A DNA stretch of 64,000 nucleotides from JAURVT01 sp049059935 (GTDB taxonomy: Bacteria > Actinomycetota > Actinomycetes > Propionibacteriales > Nocardioidaceae), in contig NZ_JBMGQR010000012.1 of NCBI RefSeq assembly GCF_049059935.1, positions 1-64,000 on the forward strand, in the 5' to 3' direction. How positions within the stretch are numbered: position 1 is the stretch's first letter; every line of letters starts with the position of its first letter. This document shows positions 34,603 to 43,214 of this stretch, in pieces. The translations under genes and the position numbers were made by a program. Below the pieces are notes generated by a model. It saw only the letters and a list, made by a program, of their open reading frames with translations. It searched no databases and had not been told where the DNA came from.

Positions 34603-35820
34603 ATGCCGATCCGCGTGCTGGCCACCCGCCCGTCGAAGGAGATCCTGGCGCTGCCGTGGGACCGGCCACTGGCGCAGTGGGGCGACCGCTACGAGGTGCC
34701 GCTCGCCCGCGGCATCCACCGCCACGTGGTGCGGTTCGTGCAGCTGGGGCCCGAGGTGGTGGTGATCAAGGAGACGCGGGAGCGGTACGCGCTCGGCGAG
34801 TACCAGATGCTGCGCAACCTCGGACGCCTCAACCTGCCGGTCGTCGAGCCGTGGGGGGTGGTCACCGGACGCGAGGACGCCGGCGGTCATCCGATCGAGC
34901 CGGCGCTCGTCACCCGGCACCTGTCACGCTCCCTGCCCTACCGCGCGCTGTTCTCCTCGCACCTGCAGGACGACACGCTCGAGCGGGTGATCGACGCGCT
35001 CGTGGTGCTGCTCGTCCGGCTGCACCTCGACGGGTTCTTCTGGGGCGACTGCTCGCTGTCCAACACGCTGTTCCGACGCAGCGCGGGCGAGTTCGCGGCG
35101 TACCTCGTGGACGCCGAGACCGGCGAGCTGCACGACAGCCTCACCGACGGCCAGCGCGACCACGACCTCGACCTGCTGCGCACCAACGTCTTCGGCGAGC
35201 TGCTCGACCTGCAGGCCGGCGGGCTCATCGCCGAGGACTTCGACGGGATCGAGGTCGTCGACCGCATCCGCGAGCGGTACGACGAGCTGTGGCACGAGCT
35301 CACCGGCGTGGAGGAGTTCGACCTGGACGAGATGTGGCGCATCGAGCAGCGGATCGCGCGGCTCAACACCGTGGGGTTCGACGTCGACGAGCTCGACGTC
35401 GTCACCGACGTGGGCGGCGCCACGGTGCGCATCCAGCCCAAGGTGGTCGAGGCCGAGCACCACGCGCGACGCCTGCAGGGCCTCACCGGCCTGGACCTCG
35501 ACGAGCCCCAGGCCCGCCGCCTGCTCAACGACCTCGACGCGTTCACCGCGGCCCACGAGCTGCAGGAGCAGGACCCGATGATCGTCGCGCACCGCTGGCT
35601 GAACGAGGTCTACCGCCCGATCGAGGCGCTGCTGCCGGCCGACCTCCGCGCCACCGTCGAGACGCCCGAGGCGTTCCACCAGGTGCTCGAACACCGCTGG
35701 TTCCTGTCCGAGCGGGCCAGCCACGAGGTGAGCCTGGACGACGCCGCGCGCGACTACGTCGCCACGGTCCTGCCCGACGTCGCGAGCAGGATCCGGGCGG
35801 CGGAGACGTCGGTGGACTAG
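34603..35820 (+). CDS. DUF4032 protein with a kinase-like N-terminal domain
   Basis: Cytosolic protein of 405 residues. The first 220 residues resemble a lipopolysaccharide-kinase-like/protein-kinase fold: VVVIKETRERYALGEYQML (nucleotide-binding Lys), LVRLHLDGFFWGDCSLSNTLF (catalytic-loop-like, with D in GDCSLSNT) and YLVDAETGEL (DAE in place of DFG). The rest is the DUF4032 domain typical of actinobacteria. Substrate unknown. ATG at 34603 is preceded by GGGAG; a GTG 39 bp upstream is in frame but lacks support. It converges on the next gene with both stop codons sharing one CTAG (35817-35820). Confidence 0.85.
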   Translation: MPIRVLATRPSKEILALPWDRPLAQWGDRYEVPLARGIHRHVVRFVQLGPEVVVIKETRERYALGEYQMLRNLGRLNLPVVEPWGVVTGREDAGGHPIEPALVTRHLSRSLPYRALFSSHLQDDTLERVIDALVVLLVRLHLDGFFWGDCSLSNTLFRRSAGEFAAYLVDAETGELHDSLTDGQRDHDLDLLRTNVFGELLDLQAGGLIAEDFDGIEVVDRIRERYDELWHELTGVEEFDLDEMWRIEQRIARLNTVGFDVDELDVVTDVGGATVRIQPKVVEAEHHARRLQGLTGLDLDEPQARRLLNDLDAFTAAHELQEQDPMIVAHRWLNEVYRPIEALLPADLRATVETPEAFHQVLEHRWFLSERASHEVSLDDAARDYVATVLPDVASRIRAAETSVD

Positions 35821-36443
35821 GCCGACAGGCGCGCGGCGATCCGCGGCAGCACCGCGGGGTCGAGCTGGTGCCCGCCCGGGTGCGGCAGCTCGGTGACGTC
35901 GGCGCCGCGCCCGCGCAGCTGCGCGACCAGCGTCTCGGTGTGCCAGGCGGTGGCCATCGGGTCGCGGTCGCCGTTCGACACCACGACGGGACGACCGGCG
36001 AGGTCCGGGCCGCCCGGCACCTCGGCGAAGGGAACCATGGCCGCGAGCAGGACGGCGCCGGCCAGCACCTCGGGGCGCCGCATCAGCAGCGCGGAGGCGA
36101 TGTTGGCGCCGTTGGAGAAGCCCACCGCGACCCACGCCCCCGGCGCGACGCCGTGCTCGGCCGACGCCGCCGTGACGAAGTCGGCCAGCTCGTCGGTGCG
36201 CTCGCGCAGGTCGTCCTCGTCGAAGACGCCCTCGCGCAGGCGGCGGAAGAAGCGCGGCATCGGCCCCTCCATCACGGTGCCGCGCGGCGACAGCACCGCC
36301 GCACCCGGCGACAGGTGCTCGCGCAGCGGCAGCAGGTCGTGCTCGTCGCCGCCGGTGCCGTGCAGGAGCAGCAGCGGCGGGCCGGACGCGTCCTCCTCGG
36401 CCGGCAGGAAGACGTGCGGACGCTCGAGCGTCGCGCCGGTCAC
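35817..36443 (-). CDS. Phospholipase/carboxylesterase-type alpha/beta hydrolase (MhqD-like)
   Basis: Esterase of 208 residues: LLLLHGTGGDEHDLL (oxyanion strand), VAVGFSNGANIASALL (nucleophile Ser in GFSNG), VVSNGDRDPM (Asp) and LPHPGGHQLD (His), a complete catalytic triad. Its GTG overlaps the stop of the VOC dioxygenase gene. The same pairing, ring-cleaving dioxygenase plus carboxylesterase, is seen with mhqO and mhqD in Bacillus subtilis, where it counters quinones and hydroquinones. The role here is inferred from that synteny. Confidence 0.9.
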   Translation of the reverse strand: MTGATLERPHVFLPAEEDASGPPLLLLHGTGGDEHDLLPLREHLSPGAAVLSPRGTVMEGPMPRFFRRLREGVFDEDDLRERTDELADFVTAASAEHGVAPGAWVAVGFSNGANIASALLMRRPEVLAGAVLLAAMVPFAEVPGGPDLAGRPVVVSNGDRDPMATAWHTETLVAQLRGRGADVTELPHPGGHQLDPAVLPRIAARLSA

Positions 36444-37381
36444 GGGACGTCCAGCGGGGGCAGCGCGGCCGCGATCTGCTCGCGGCTCGGCTCGAGCCAC
36501 GGCGGCAGCTTCAGCGCGCGGCCCAGCTCGAGCAGCGGCTCGTCGATGTCGAAGCCGGGGGTGTCGGTGGCGATCTCGAACAGCACGCCGCCGGGCTCGC
36601 GGAAGTAGATCGACTTGAAGTACTGGCGGTCGCGGATGTCGGTGACCTGGACGCCACGCGACTGCAGCTCGTGCTGCCACTGCGTCATCGTGTCGAGGTC
36701 GGGCGCACGGAAGGCGATGTGGTGGACGGTGCCACCGGCCTGCCAGCCGCGGTCCTGGACACCGGCGGCGACGTCGACGAGCGCTCCCGTGCCGCCCTCG
36801 CCCATGCCGAACCGGGTCCGGTCGCCGTCCTCGCCGGTGAGGTCCATGCCGAGCAGGTCGGTGAGCATCGACGCGGACGGGTCGAGCTGCTTCTGCGACA
36901 TCGTGACGGCGTGCAGCCCGCGCACGGCGTGCTCGGCGGGGATGTCGGCCACGCCGTCCCAGCCCGAGCGGTGGTCGCCGTCGGAGGCGACGAGGTCGAT
37001 GACCATGCCGTCGGGGTCGCGGAAGGAGATCACGTCCTCGCCGTCACGGCTGACCGGCGAGTCGACGTCGACGCCGCGGTCCTTGAGGCGCTCGTGCCAC
37101 CAGCCCATCGAGGAGCCGGGCACGCTGAACGCCGTGGAGGTGGTCATGCCCGCGCCCTGGCGTCCCTGCGGCACGTCGGGCCACGGGAAGAAGGTGAGGA
37201 TGCTCGACGGGCTGCCGTGCTCGTCGCCGTAGTACAGGTGGTACGTGTCGGGAGAGTCGAAGTTGACCGTCTGCTTGATCAGGCGGAGCCCGAGCGCGCG
37301 GGTGTAGAAGTCGACGTTGGCCTGCGGGTCGGACGCGATGGCGGTGACGTGGTGCAGTCCCTGCGGGGCGACGGTGGTCAT
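36440..37381 (-). CDS. VOC-family ring-cleaving dioxygenase (MhqO-like)
   Basis: Extradiol-type dioxygenase of 313 residues with two vicinal-oxygen-chelate halves. Metal ligands are likely in LHHVTAIASDPQ and the second-half VHHIAFRAPD, with a Glu in GGVLFEIATDTPG. It resembles B. subtilis MhqO/MhqA, which opens hydroquinone rings. ATG at 37381. The first gene of a two-gene operon with an esterase. An AT-rich stretch (37404-37420), unusual for this genome, lies 22 bp upstream and probably holds the promoter and a repressor site. Confidence 0.9.
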   Translation of the reverse strand: MTTVAPQGLHHVTAIASDPQANVDFYTRALGLRLIKQTVNFDSPDTYHLYYGDEHGSPSSILTFFPWPDVPQGRQGAGMTTSTAFSVPGSSMGWWHERLKDRGVDVDSPVSRDGEDVISFRDPDGMVIDLVASDGDHRSGWDGVADIPAEHAVRGLHAVTMSQKQLDPSASMLTDLLGMDLTGEDGDRTRFGMGEGGTGALVDVAAGVQDRGWQAGGTVHHIAFRAPDLDTMTQWQHELQSRGVQVTDIRDRQYFKSIYFREPGGVLFEIATDTPGFDIDEPLLELGRALKLPPWLEPSREQIAAALPPLDVP

Positions 37382-37403
37382 GGTGCCTCCTGGGTCGAAG
37401 ACC

Positions 37404-37420
37404 ACTAATTTAACATTCAA
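37404..37420 (-). promoter_or_regulatory. AT-rich promoter/operator of the mhqO-like operon
   Basis: TTGAATGTTAAATTAGT on the minus strand is a rare AT-rich island with partial dyad symmetry (TTGAAT and AATTAG region). Quinone-stress operons of this kind are often controlled by MarR-type repressors binding such sites; no regulator gene is adjacent. Confidence 0.5.
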
Positions 37421-37520
37421 CCACCGGCGCCGCAATCGGAGGACCGGTGCCGACGCGCCCGGAATGCCCGACCGGGGTCGTACGTTGGAGAGGCATCCAC
37501 CGACGACCAGAGGAGCGACC

Positions 37521-37907
37521 ATGAGCAACGACACCGCCTTCGACCTCGGTGCGCTGTACGAGTCCAACCCGTACCTGGCCTTCCGCGCCGCCGAGGACCT
37601 GCTCCAGCAGCGTCAGCCGCGCGAGGCCGCCCGCGTCGCCGAGCACGTCGTCGAGCACGACCCCGACAACGCCGCCGCGTGGGAGCTGCTCGGTCGCGCG
37701 CGCTTCGCCGCGGCCTGGCTCACCCCGGCCGAGGAGGCGTTCCGCCGGCTCGTCGAGCTCGAGCCCACCAGCGGCTGGGCGCACACCGCGCTCGGGCTCA
37801 CCCTCGACCGCCAGAGCCGGCACCGCGAGGGCGCCGTCTTCCACAAGATGGCCGTCGCCATGGGCGAGGAGCCGGCCCGTCCGGTGCTGGTCGCGTCCGA
37901 GGACTGA
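37521..37907 (+). CDS. Small TPR protein
   Basis: Cytosolic protein of 128 residues made of about three tetratricopeptide-like helical hairpins (YLAFRAAEDLLQQRQPREAA, DNAAAWELLGRARFAAAWL, SGWAHTALGLTLDRQSRHRE). TPR proteins act as protein-binding scaffolds; the partner is unknown. AGGAG lies seven bases before the ATG. It is 19 bp ahead of the ATP-grasp gene, which however has its own leaderless promoter. Confidence 0.87.
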   Translation: MSNDTAFDLGALYESNPYLAFRAAEDLLQQRQPREAARVAEHVVEHDPDNAAAWELLGRARFAAAWLTPAEEAFRRLVELEPTSGWAHTALGLTLDRQSRHREGAVFHKMAVAMGEEPARPVLVASED

Positions 37908-37926
37908 CTCGTCCTAGGGTCGCGCC

Positions 37927-38790
37927 ATGAGTGTGCGCATCGCCCTGGCCACCGCACGCGAGGTGGCCGACCTCGACGACGAGGGGAAGCTGCTGGCGTC
38001 GGCCCTGCGGGAACGCGGGGCCGACGTCACGGCGGCGGTCTGGGACGACGCGGGCGTCGACTGGTCCGGGTTCGACCTCGTCGTCGTCCGCTCGACGTGG
38101 GACTACGCCACCCGCGTGGCCGAGTTCCTCGCCTGGGCCGAGGACGTCGAGGCCGTCACCGGCCTGGCGAACCCGCTGCCACTGCTGCGCTGGACCACCG
38201 ACAAGCACTACCTGCTCGACCTCGCCGACGCCGGCGTGCCGATCGTCCCGTCGGAGTTCCTCGAGCCCGGTGACGACCCCACCCACGGCCTGCTCGACGT
38301 CGAGCACGTCGTCAAGCCGGCGGTGTCGGCCGGCTCCAAGGACACCCTGCTGCTCGGCGCCCACGAGGCGGACCGGTCGCGCGCCCATGCCGCACGCCTG
38401 CTCGACGAGGGGCGCAGCGTGCTCGTCCAGCCGTACGTGGCCGAGGTCGACGAGGCGGGCGAGACGGCGGTCGTGACGGTCGACGGCGACGCGTCGCACG
38501 CCATCCGCAAGGGCGCGATCCTGCAGCGCGGCGGCGACCTCGTCGAGGGCCTGTTCGCCCCCGAGGACATCACCGCGCGGGAGCCGAGCGACGACGAGGT
38601 CGCGGTCGCCGAGCGCGCGCTGGCCGCGGTCCCCGGCGGTGTGACACCCCTCTACGCACGCGTCGACCTGCTGCCGACCCCCGACGGACCCGTGGTGCTC
38701 GAGCTCGAGATGGCCGAGCCGTCCCTGTTCCTCGGCTTCGCCGACGGCGCCGCCGACCGCCTGGCCGACGCGGTCCTGCGACGGGCCTGA
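37927..38790 (+). CDS. ATP-grasp family protein (RimK/glutathione-synthase type)
   Basis: Protein of 287 residues with the ATP-grasp order of segments: LVVVRSTWDYATRVAEFLAW near the N-terminus, then the ATP-binding lysines in DKHYLLDLADAGVP and HVVKPAVSAGSKDT, VLVQPYVAEVDEAGE, and the metal-binding end VVLELEMAEPSLFLGF. Members ligate an amine to a carboxylate through an acyl phosphate; the substrates here are unknown. TAGGGT (37915-37920) is six bases before the ATG, leaderless. Confidence 0.87.
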   Translation: MSVRIALATAREVADLDDEGKLLASALRERGADVTAAVWDDAGVDWSGFDLVVVRSTWDYATRVAEFLAWAEDVEAVTGLANPLPLLRWTTDKHYLLDLADAGVPIVPSEFLEPGDDPTHGLLDVEHVVKPAVSAGSKDTLLLGAHEADRSRAHAARLLDEGRSVLVQPYVAEVDEAGETAVVTVDGDASHAIRKGAILQRGGDLVEGLFAPEDITAREPSDDEVAVAERALAAVPGGVTPLYARVDLLPTPDGPVVLELEMAEPSLFLGFADGAADRLADAVLRRA

Positions 38791-38835
38791 ACCCGTCCGA
38801 TACCACGACGAACCGCCCCTCTCGGTGTCGTCTCA

Positions 38836-38853
38836 TACTGTAGTTAGCCAGTA
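38836..38853. promoter_or_regulatory. AT-rich region with an inverted repeat upstream of ssuC
   Basis: TACTG-TAGTTAGC-CAGTA (18 bp) lies 33 bp before ssuC and is followed by TAGATTTAGTA. Low GC and dyad symmetry mark the likely promoter and operator of the sulfonate operon, which is usually repressed by sulfate. Confidence 0.5.
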
Positions 38854-38885
38854 GATTTAGTACCTCTGGATGACACGGTGGAGCC

Positions 38886-39689
38886 ATGTCCGTCACCTCC
38901 GCCCCCGCCCCGACCGGCGCCCGTCCGCGACGACCTCGCCGCGGGTCGGCCGCGCTGCGCCGGTCGTTGAGCCCGCTGGCCGTCCTCGCGCTGTGGCAGC
39001 TCGCGTCGGTCTCCGGCGTCCTCCCCGAGGACAGGCTCGCTCCCCCGCTCCAGATCCTCGCCGCGATGGGCGAGGAGTGGCAGAAGGGCACGCTGCAGGA
39101 CGCCACCGTCATCTCGGTGCAGCGGGTGGTGATCGGCTTCGGCGTCGGCGCCGCCGTCGCCCTGGTGCTGGCGACCGTCGCCGGGCTGTCACGCGTCGGC
39201 GACGACGTCGTCGACCCGCCCATGCAGATGCTGCGCACGGTGCCGCACTTCGGCCTGCTGCCGCTGCTGGTGCTGTGGCTCGGGATCGACGAGTCGCCGA
39301 AGATCGCCTTGATCGCGCTCGGCGTCGCGTTCCCGCTCTACGTCAACACCGTGGCCGGCATCCGCGGCGTCGACCCCAAGTTCCTGGACGCCGCCCGCGC
39401 GCTGCGGCTGTCGTGGTGGGGACGCCTGCGCCACGTCGTCGCCCCCGGCGCGCTGCCGTCGCTGCTCGTCGGCCTGCGCCTGAGCCTCGGCGTCGCCTGG
39501 CTCTCGCTGATCGTGGCCGAGCAGATCAACGCCACCAGCGGCATCGGATACCTGGTGTCCGACGCCGCCTCCTTCGGCCGCACCGACGTCGTCGTCGGCG
39601 GCCTGATCATCTACAGCCTGCTCGGACTGGCGACCGACGCCCTCGTCCGACTGATCGAGAGGAAGGCCCTCGCATGGCGACTCGGCTGA
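38886..39689 (+). CDS. ssuC: Sulfonate ABC transporter permease
   Basis: Inner-membrane permease of 267 residues with about six helices and the EAA-loop region AARALRLSWWGRLRHVVAPG that contacts the ATPase. It belongs to the nitrate/sulfonate/taurine class and works with SsuB and SsuA. It overlaps ssuB by 16 bp. The first gene of ssuCBAD, which imports alkanesulfonates as a sulfur source. Confidence 0.93.
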   Translation: MSVTSAPAPTGARPRRPRRGSAALRRSLSPLAVLALWQLASVSGVLPEDRLAPPLQILAAMGEEWQKGTLQDATVISVQRVVIGFGVGAAVALVLATVAGLSRVGDDVVDPPMQMLRTVPHFGLLPLLVLWLGIDESPKIALIALGVAFPLYVNTVAGIRGVDPKFLDAARALRLSWWGRLRHVVAPGALPSLLVGLRLSLGVAWLSLIVAEQINATSGIGYLVSDAASFGRTDVVVGGLIIYSLLGLATDALVRLIERKALAWRLG

Positions 39690-40444
39690 GCCCCGTCCCC
39701 CGCACGTCCACCGACCCCGCCGTCCGTGTCCGCGGCCTGCGCCGCGCGTTCGGCGAGCACGTGGTGCTCGACGACCTCGACCTCGACGTCGCGCCGGGCG
39801 AGCTGGTCGCGCTGCTGGGACGCAGCGGCTCGGGCAAGTCGACCCTGCTGCGCACCCTCGCGGGCCTCGACCCGGTGACGCACGGAAGCGCCGACGTGGC
39901 GGGCACCGTCTCCGTCGCGTTCCAGGAGCCGCGGCTGTTGCCGTGGCGACGCGTCGCCGACAACGTCGCGCTCGCCCTGCGTGACGGCAGCCGCGCCGAG
40001 CGGCGCGAGAGGTCGCGATCGGCTCTCGACGAGGTGGGGCTCGGCGAGAAGGCCGACGTCTGGCCGGTCACGCTGTCCGGCGGCCAGGCGCAGCGCGCGT
40101 CCCTGGCCCGAGCCCTGGTCCGCGCCCCCGACCTGCTGCTGCTCGACGAGCCGTTCAGCGCACTCGACGCGCTCACCCGGATCGAGATGCACGACCTCGT
40201 CCTGCGCCTGTGGCGCGAGCACCGGCCCGCCGTCCTCCTCGTCACCCACGACGTCGACGAGGCGCTGGCTCTCGCCGACCGCGTCCTGGTCGTCGACCGG
40301 GGACGCATCCGCCACGAGGTCCGCGTCGACGACGCCCGCCCGCGCGAGCCCGAGTCCCTCGCCGAGCGACGAGCCGAGCTGCTCGGCGTCCTCGGCGTCA
40401 CCCCCAACGACCGCACCACCGACCGCAAGGAGCACGCATCGTGA
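39674..40444 (+). CDS. ssuB: Sulfonate ABC transporter ATPase
   Basis: ATP-binding subunit of 256 residues: LLGRSGSGKSTLLR (Walker A), FQEPRLLPWRRV (Q-loop, typical of nitrate/sulfonate importers), LSGGQAQRASLARAL (signature), LLLLDEPFSALD (Walker B) and VTHDVDEA (H-switch). The first 15-20 residues are a variable extension. ATG at 39674 lies inside the ssuC end; the stop overlaps the ssuA start (GTGA). Confidence 0.95.
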   Translation: MATRLSPVPRTSTDPAVRVRGLRRAFGEHVVLDDLDLDVAPGELVALLGRSGSGKSTLLRTLAGLDPVTHGSADVAGTVSVAFQEPRLLPWRRVADNVALALRDGSRAERRERSRSALDEVGLGEKADVWPVTLSGGQAQRASLARALVRAPDLLLLDEPFSALDALTRIEMHDLVLRLWREHRPAVLLVTHDVDEALALADRVLVVDRGRIRHEVRVDDARPREPESLAERRAELLGVLGVTPNDRTTDRKEHAS

Positions 40445-41460
40445 ACCGCCCCGTCCCCCTCGTCACCACCCTCGCCGCCGGTCTCCTGGCCCTGACGGCG
40501 TGCGGCGGCAGCAGCAACGCCGACGCGGTCGCGGACGACGGCAGCGTCGACCTGTCCAAGGTGACGCTCGTCGTCGGCGACCAGAAGGGCGGCTCCGAGG
40601 CCCTGCTCACCGCATCGGGCGACCTCGACGAGGCCGAGTACGACATCGAGTTCAAGCCGTTCACGTCCGGCCCGCCGCTGCTCGAGGCCGTCAGCAGCGG
40701 AGCCGTCGACGTCGGCGGCGTCGGCAACACGCCGCCGCTGTTCGCGATCGACCAGGACAAGGACCTGAAGATCGTCTCCGCCAACGACCAGGGCGCCACC
40801 GGCGACGCGATCATCGTGCCCCGGGGCTCGCGGGCGACGTCCGTGGCGCAGCTGAAGGGCAAGAAGATCGCGGTGGCCAAGGGCAGCTCGGCCAACTACA
40901 ACCTGGTCGCGCAGCTCGAGGACGCCGGCCTCACCCTCGACGACGTCGAGCCCGTGTGGCTCCAGCCCACCGAGGGACTGGCGGCCTTCCGCGGCGGCTC
41001 GGTCGACGCGTGGGCGATCTGGGACCCCTTCACCTCCCAGGCCGAGCTCGGCTCGGACGCACGCGTGCTGTCCGACGGCGCCGGTCTCGTCAACGGCCTG
41101 GGCTTCCAGGTCGCCTCCGACGACGCCCTCGACGACGAGGCCACGCGGGCCGCGATCGAGGACTACCTCGGACGGCTCGCGTCCGCCCAGACGTGGGCCG
41201 CGGACCACAAGGCGGAATGGTCAGCCGCGTGGGCGAAGGAGACGGGGCTCCCGCGCGAGGTCACCGACCGGGCCACGACGCGCCGCGCGTACGCCCCCAT
41301 CCCGATCGACGCCCAGGTGGTCGCGTCCGAGCAGGAGATGTGGGACGCGTTCGCCGCGCAGGGCCAGGTGAGCGGCGACCCCGACCTGGGGAAGTACTTC
41401 GTCACCGACTTCAACGACGCGGTGGCGAAGGCCGCCGCCGAGCAGAAGGCGGCCTCGTGA
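40441..41460 (+). CDS. ssuA: Sulfonate-binding lipoprotein
   Basis: Extracytoplasmic solute-binding lipoprotein of 339 residues that captures sulfonates for SsuBC. The signal segment ends in the lipobox LALTACGGS. The NMT1/SsuA-like fold shows KPFTSGPPLLEAVSSGAVDVGGVG and KKIAVAKGSSANYNLV. GTG overlaps the ssuB stop, and the stop overlaps the ssuD start. The C-terminus is Ala/Lys rich. Confidence 0.94.
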   Translation: MNRPVPLVTTLAAGLLALTACGGSSNADAVADDGSVDLSKVTLVVGDQKGGSEALLTASGDLDEAEYDIEFKPFTSGPPLLEAVSSGAVDVGGVGNTPPLFAIDQDKDLKIVSANDQGATGDAIIVPRGSRATSVAQLKGKKIAVAKGSSANYNLVAQLEDAGLTLDDVEPVWLQPTEGLAAFRGGSVDAWAIWDPFTSQAELGSDARVLSDGAGLVNGLGFQVASDDALDDEATRAAIEDYLGRLASAQTWAADHKAEWSAAWAKETGLPREVTDRATTRRAYAPIPIDAQVVASEQEMWDAFAAQGQVSGDPDLGKYFVTDFNDAVAKAAAEQKAAS

Positions 41461-42599
41461 ACCTTGCGCTCCACTGGTTCCTGCCCACCACCGGCGACGG
41501 CCGGACGCTCGTCGGCGGCGGCCACTCGGTGCCCCAGGACATCGGGCGCGGCCCCGGCGCCGCCGGCAGCGCGGCGCGGTTCCGTCCACCGACCATCGAG
41601 TACCTCGCCCAGGTGGCCAGGACGGCCGACACGCTCGGCTTCACCGGCGTGCTCACGCCGACGGGCACCTGGTGCGAGGACTCCTGGCTGACGACGGCCG
41701 CGCTGCTGCGCGAGACGACCAACCTGAAGTTCCTCGTCGCGTTCCGGCCCGGCGCACTGAGCCCGACCCTCGCCGCCCAGATGGCCGCGACCTACCAACG
41801 GATCTCCGGAGGCCGGCTGCTGCTCAACATCGTCACCGGCGGCGACGCGTCCGAGCAGCGACGCTTCGGCGACCCCGAGTCGTTCGGGTCGGCCGACCGC
41901 TACGCCCGGACCGACGAGTTCCTCAGCGTGCTGCGCGGAGCCTGGCGCCCCGAGGGCGTCGACTTCAGCGGCGAGTTCTACGACGTCCGCGACGCACGCG
42001 TCCGCGAGGTGCCCGACCCCCTGCCCGAGATCTACTTCGGCGGGTCATCGGCGCCCGCGGGTCCCGTCGCAGCCAAGCACGTGGACGTCTACCTGACGTG
42101 GGGCGAGCCGCCGTCGGCCGTCGCCGAGAAGCTGGACTGGATGCGCGGGCTGGCCAAGGAGCAGGGACGCACGCTGCGCTTCGGCATCCGGCTGCACGTC
42201 ATCACCCGCGACACCTCCGAGGCGGCCTGGGCCGTCGCGCAGCAGATGCTCGACGAGCTCGACCCGTCCGACGTCGCCCGCGCCCAGGAGGCGCTCGCGT
42301 CGAGCCAGTCGGTCGGGCAGCAGCGGATGCGCGCGCTGCACGACGGGGGCGGACGCGGCCACGCCGACGCGCACGACCTCGAGGTCCACCCGGGCCTGTG
42401 GGCCGGCATCGGGCTGGTGCGCGGCGGCGCCGGCACCGCCCTCGTGGGCAGCCACGCCGAGGTCGCCGAGCTGATCGCCCAGTACCACGCGCTCGACATC
42501 GACGAGCTCGTGCTGTCGGGCTACCCCCACGTCGAGGAGGCCTACTGGTTCGCCGAGGGCGTCAAGCCCGTCCTGCGCCGGCAGGGACTCCTCGCCTAG
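41457..42599 (+). CDS. ssuD: FMNH2-dependent alkanesulfonate monooxygenase
   Basis: Luciferase-fold flavin monooxygenase of 380 residues that releases sulfite and an aldehyde from alkanesulfonates. Typical segments are WFLPTTGDGR, GFTGVLTPTGTWCEDSWLT, FRPGALSPTLAAQMAAT and LLLNIVTGGD. The length and the adjacent ssuCBA genes support SsuD over other luciferase-like enzymes. It needs reduced FMN; a flavin reductase gene lies tail-to-tail with it, the two stops sharing one CTAG (42596-42599). Confidence 0.95.
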   Translation: MNLALHWFLPTTGDGRTLVGGGHSVPQDIGRGPGAAGSAARFRPPTIEYLAQVARTADTLGFTGVLTPTGTWCEDSWLTTAALLRETTNLKFLVAFRPGALSPTLAAQMAATYQRISGGRLLLNIVTGGDASEQRRFGDPESFGSADRYARTDEFLSVLRGAWRPEGVDFSGEFYDVRDARVREVPDPLPEIYFGGSSAPAGPVAAKHVDVYLTWGEPPSAVAEKLDWMRGLAKEQGRTLRFGIRLHVITRDTSEAAWAVAQQMLDELDPSDVARAQEALASSQSVGQQRMRALHDGGGRGHADAHDLEVHPGLWAGIGLVRGGAGTALVGSHAEVAELIAQYHALDIDELVLSGYPHVEEAYWFAEGVKPVLRRQGLLA

Positions 42600-43213
42600 G
42601 CGGGGCGGTAGCCCTCTGGCCAGTCGGCGTAGCGGATGCGGGCGATGTCGCGGATCTCTCCTGCGGTGCCCCACTCGTTCGCGCCGAGCCGCGAGAGCGG
42701 GAGCAGGCGGGTGATCTCGGGGTGGTCGCCGTCGAGGACCGCGTCGTCGACGGCGGCGTGCACCACGCGTCCGAACACCACGGTCGAGCCGCCGAACGAC
42801 ACGGTGCTGTGCAGCACGCACTCGAGCGCGACGGGCGACGCCGCCACGCGCGGCGCCGCGACCCGCAGGCTGGGCTCGCGGTCGAGGCCGACGGCGTCGA
42901 ACTCGCTGGTTCCCGCCGGGAAGTCGGTGCCGGTGGCGTTGACCTGCTCGAACAACGGCTCGGGCGTCAGCGCGACGACGAACTCGCCGGACGCCTCGAT
43001 GTTGGTGAGCGAGTCCTTGCGGCCCACCGAGGTGAACTGCACGATCGGCGGTGACACCGACGCGACCGTGAAGAACGAGTGCGGCGCGAGGTTGTCGACG
43101 CCGTCGGGCGACACCGACGACACCCACGCGATCGGCCGCGGCACCACCACGGAGTTCAGGAGCTGGTAGAACGCCCCGCCGTCCATCTCGGCGGGGTCGA
43201 AGTCACGGCGCAC
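42596..43213 (-). CDS. Flavin reductase / FMN-binding split-barrel protein
   Basis: Protein of 205 residues with the split-barrel flavin-binding fold: VVVPRPIAWVSSVSPDGVDN is the hallmark start, followed by APHSFFTVASVSPPIVQF. Members reduce FMN or bind it. It starts 1 bp after the rlmB stop, so it is co-transcribed with cysS and rlmB. Its 3' end touches ssuD, and it could supply FMNH2 to SsuD, though it is on the opposite strand and not in that operon. Confidence 0.9.
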   Translation of the reverse strand: MRRDFDPAEMDGGAFYQLLNSVVVPRPIAWVSSVSPDGVDNLAPHSFFTVASVSPPIVQFTSVGRKDSLTNIEASGEFVVALTPEPLFEQVNATGTDFPAGTSEFDAVGLDREPSLRVAAPRVAASPVALECVLHSTVSFGGSTVVFGRVVHAAVDDAVLDGDHPEITRLLPLSRLGANEWGTAGEIRDIARIRYADWPEGYRPA

Positions 43214-43214
43214 G

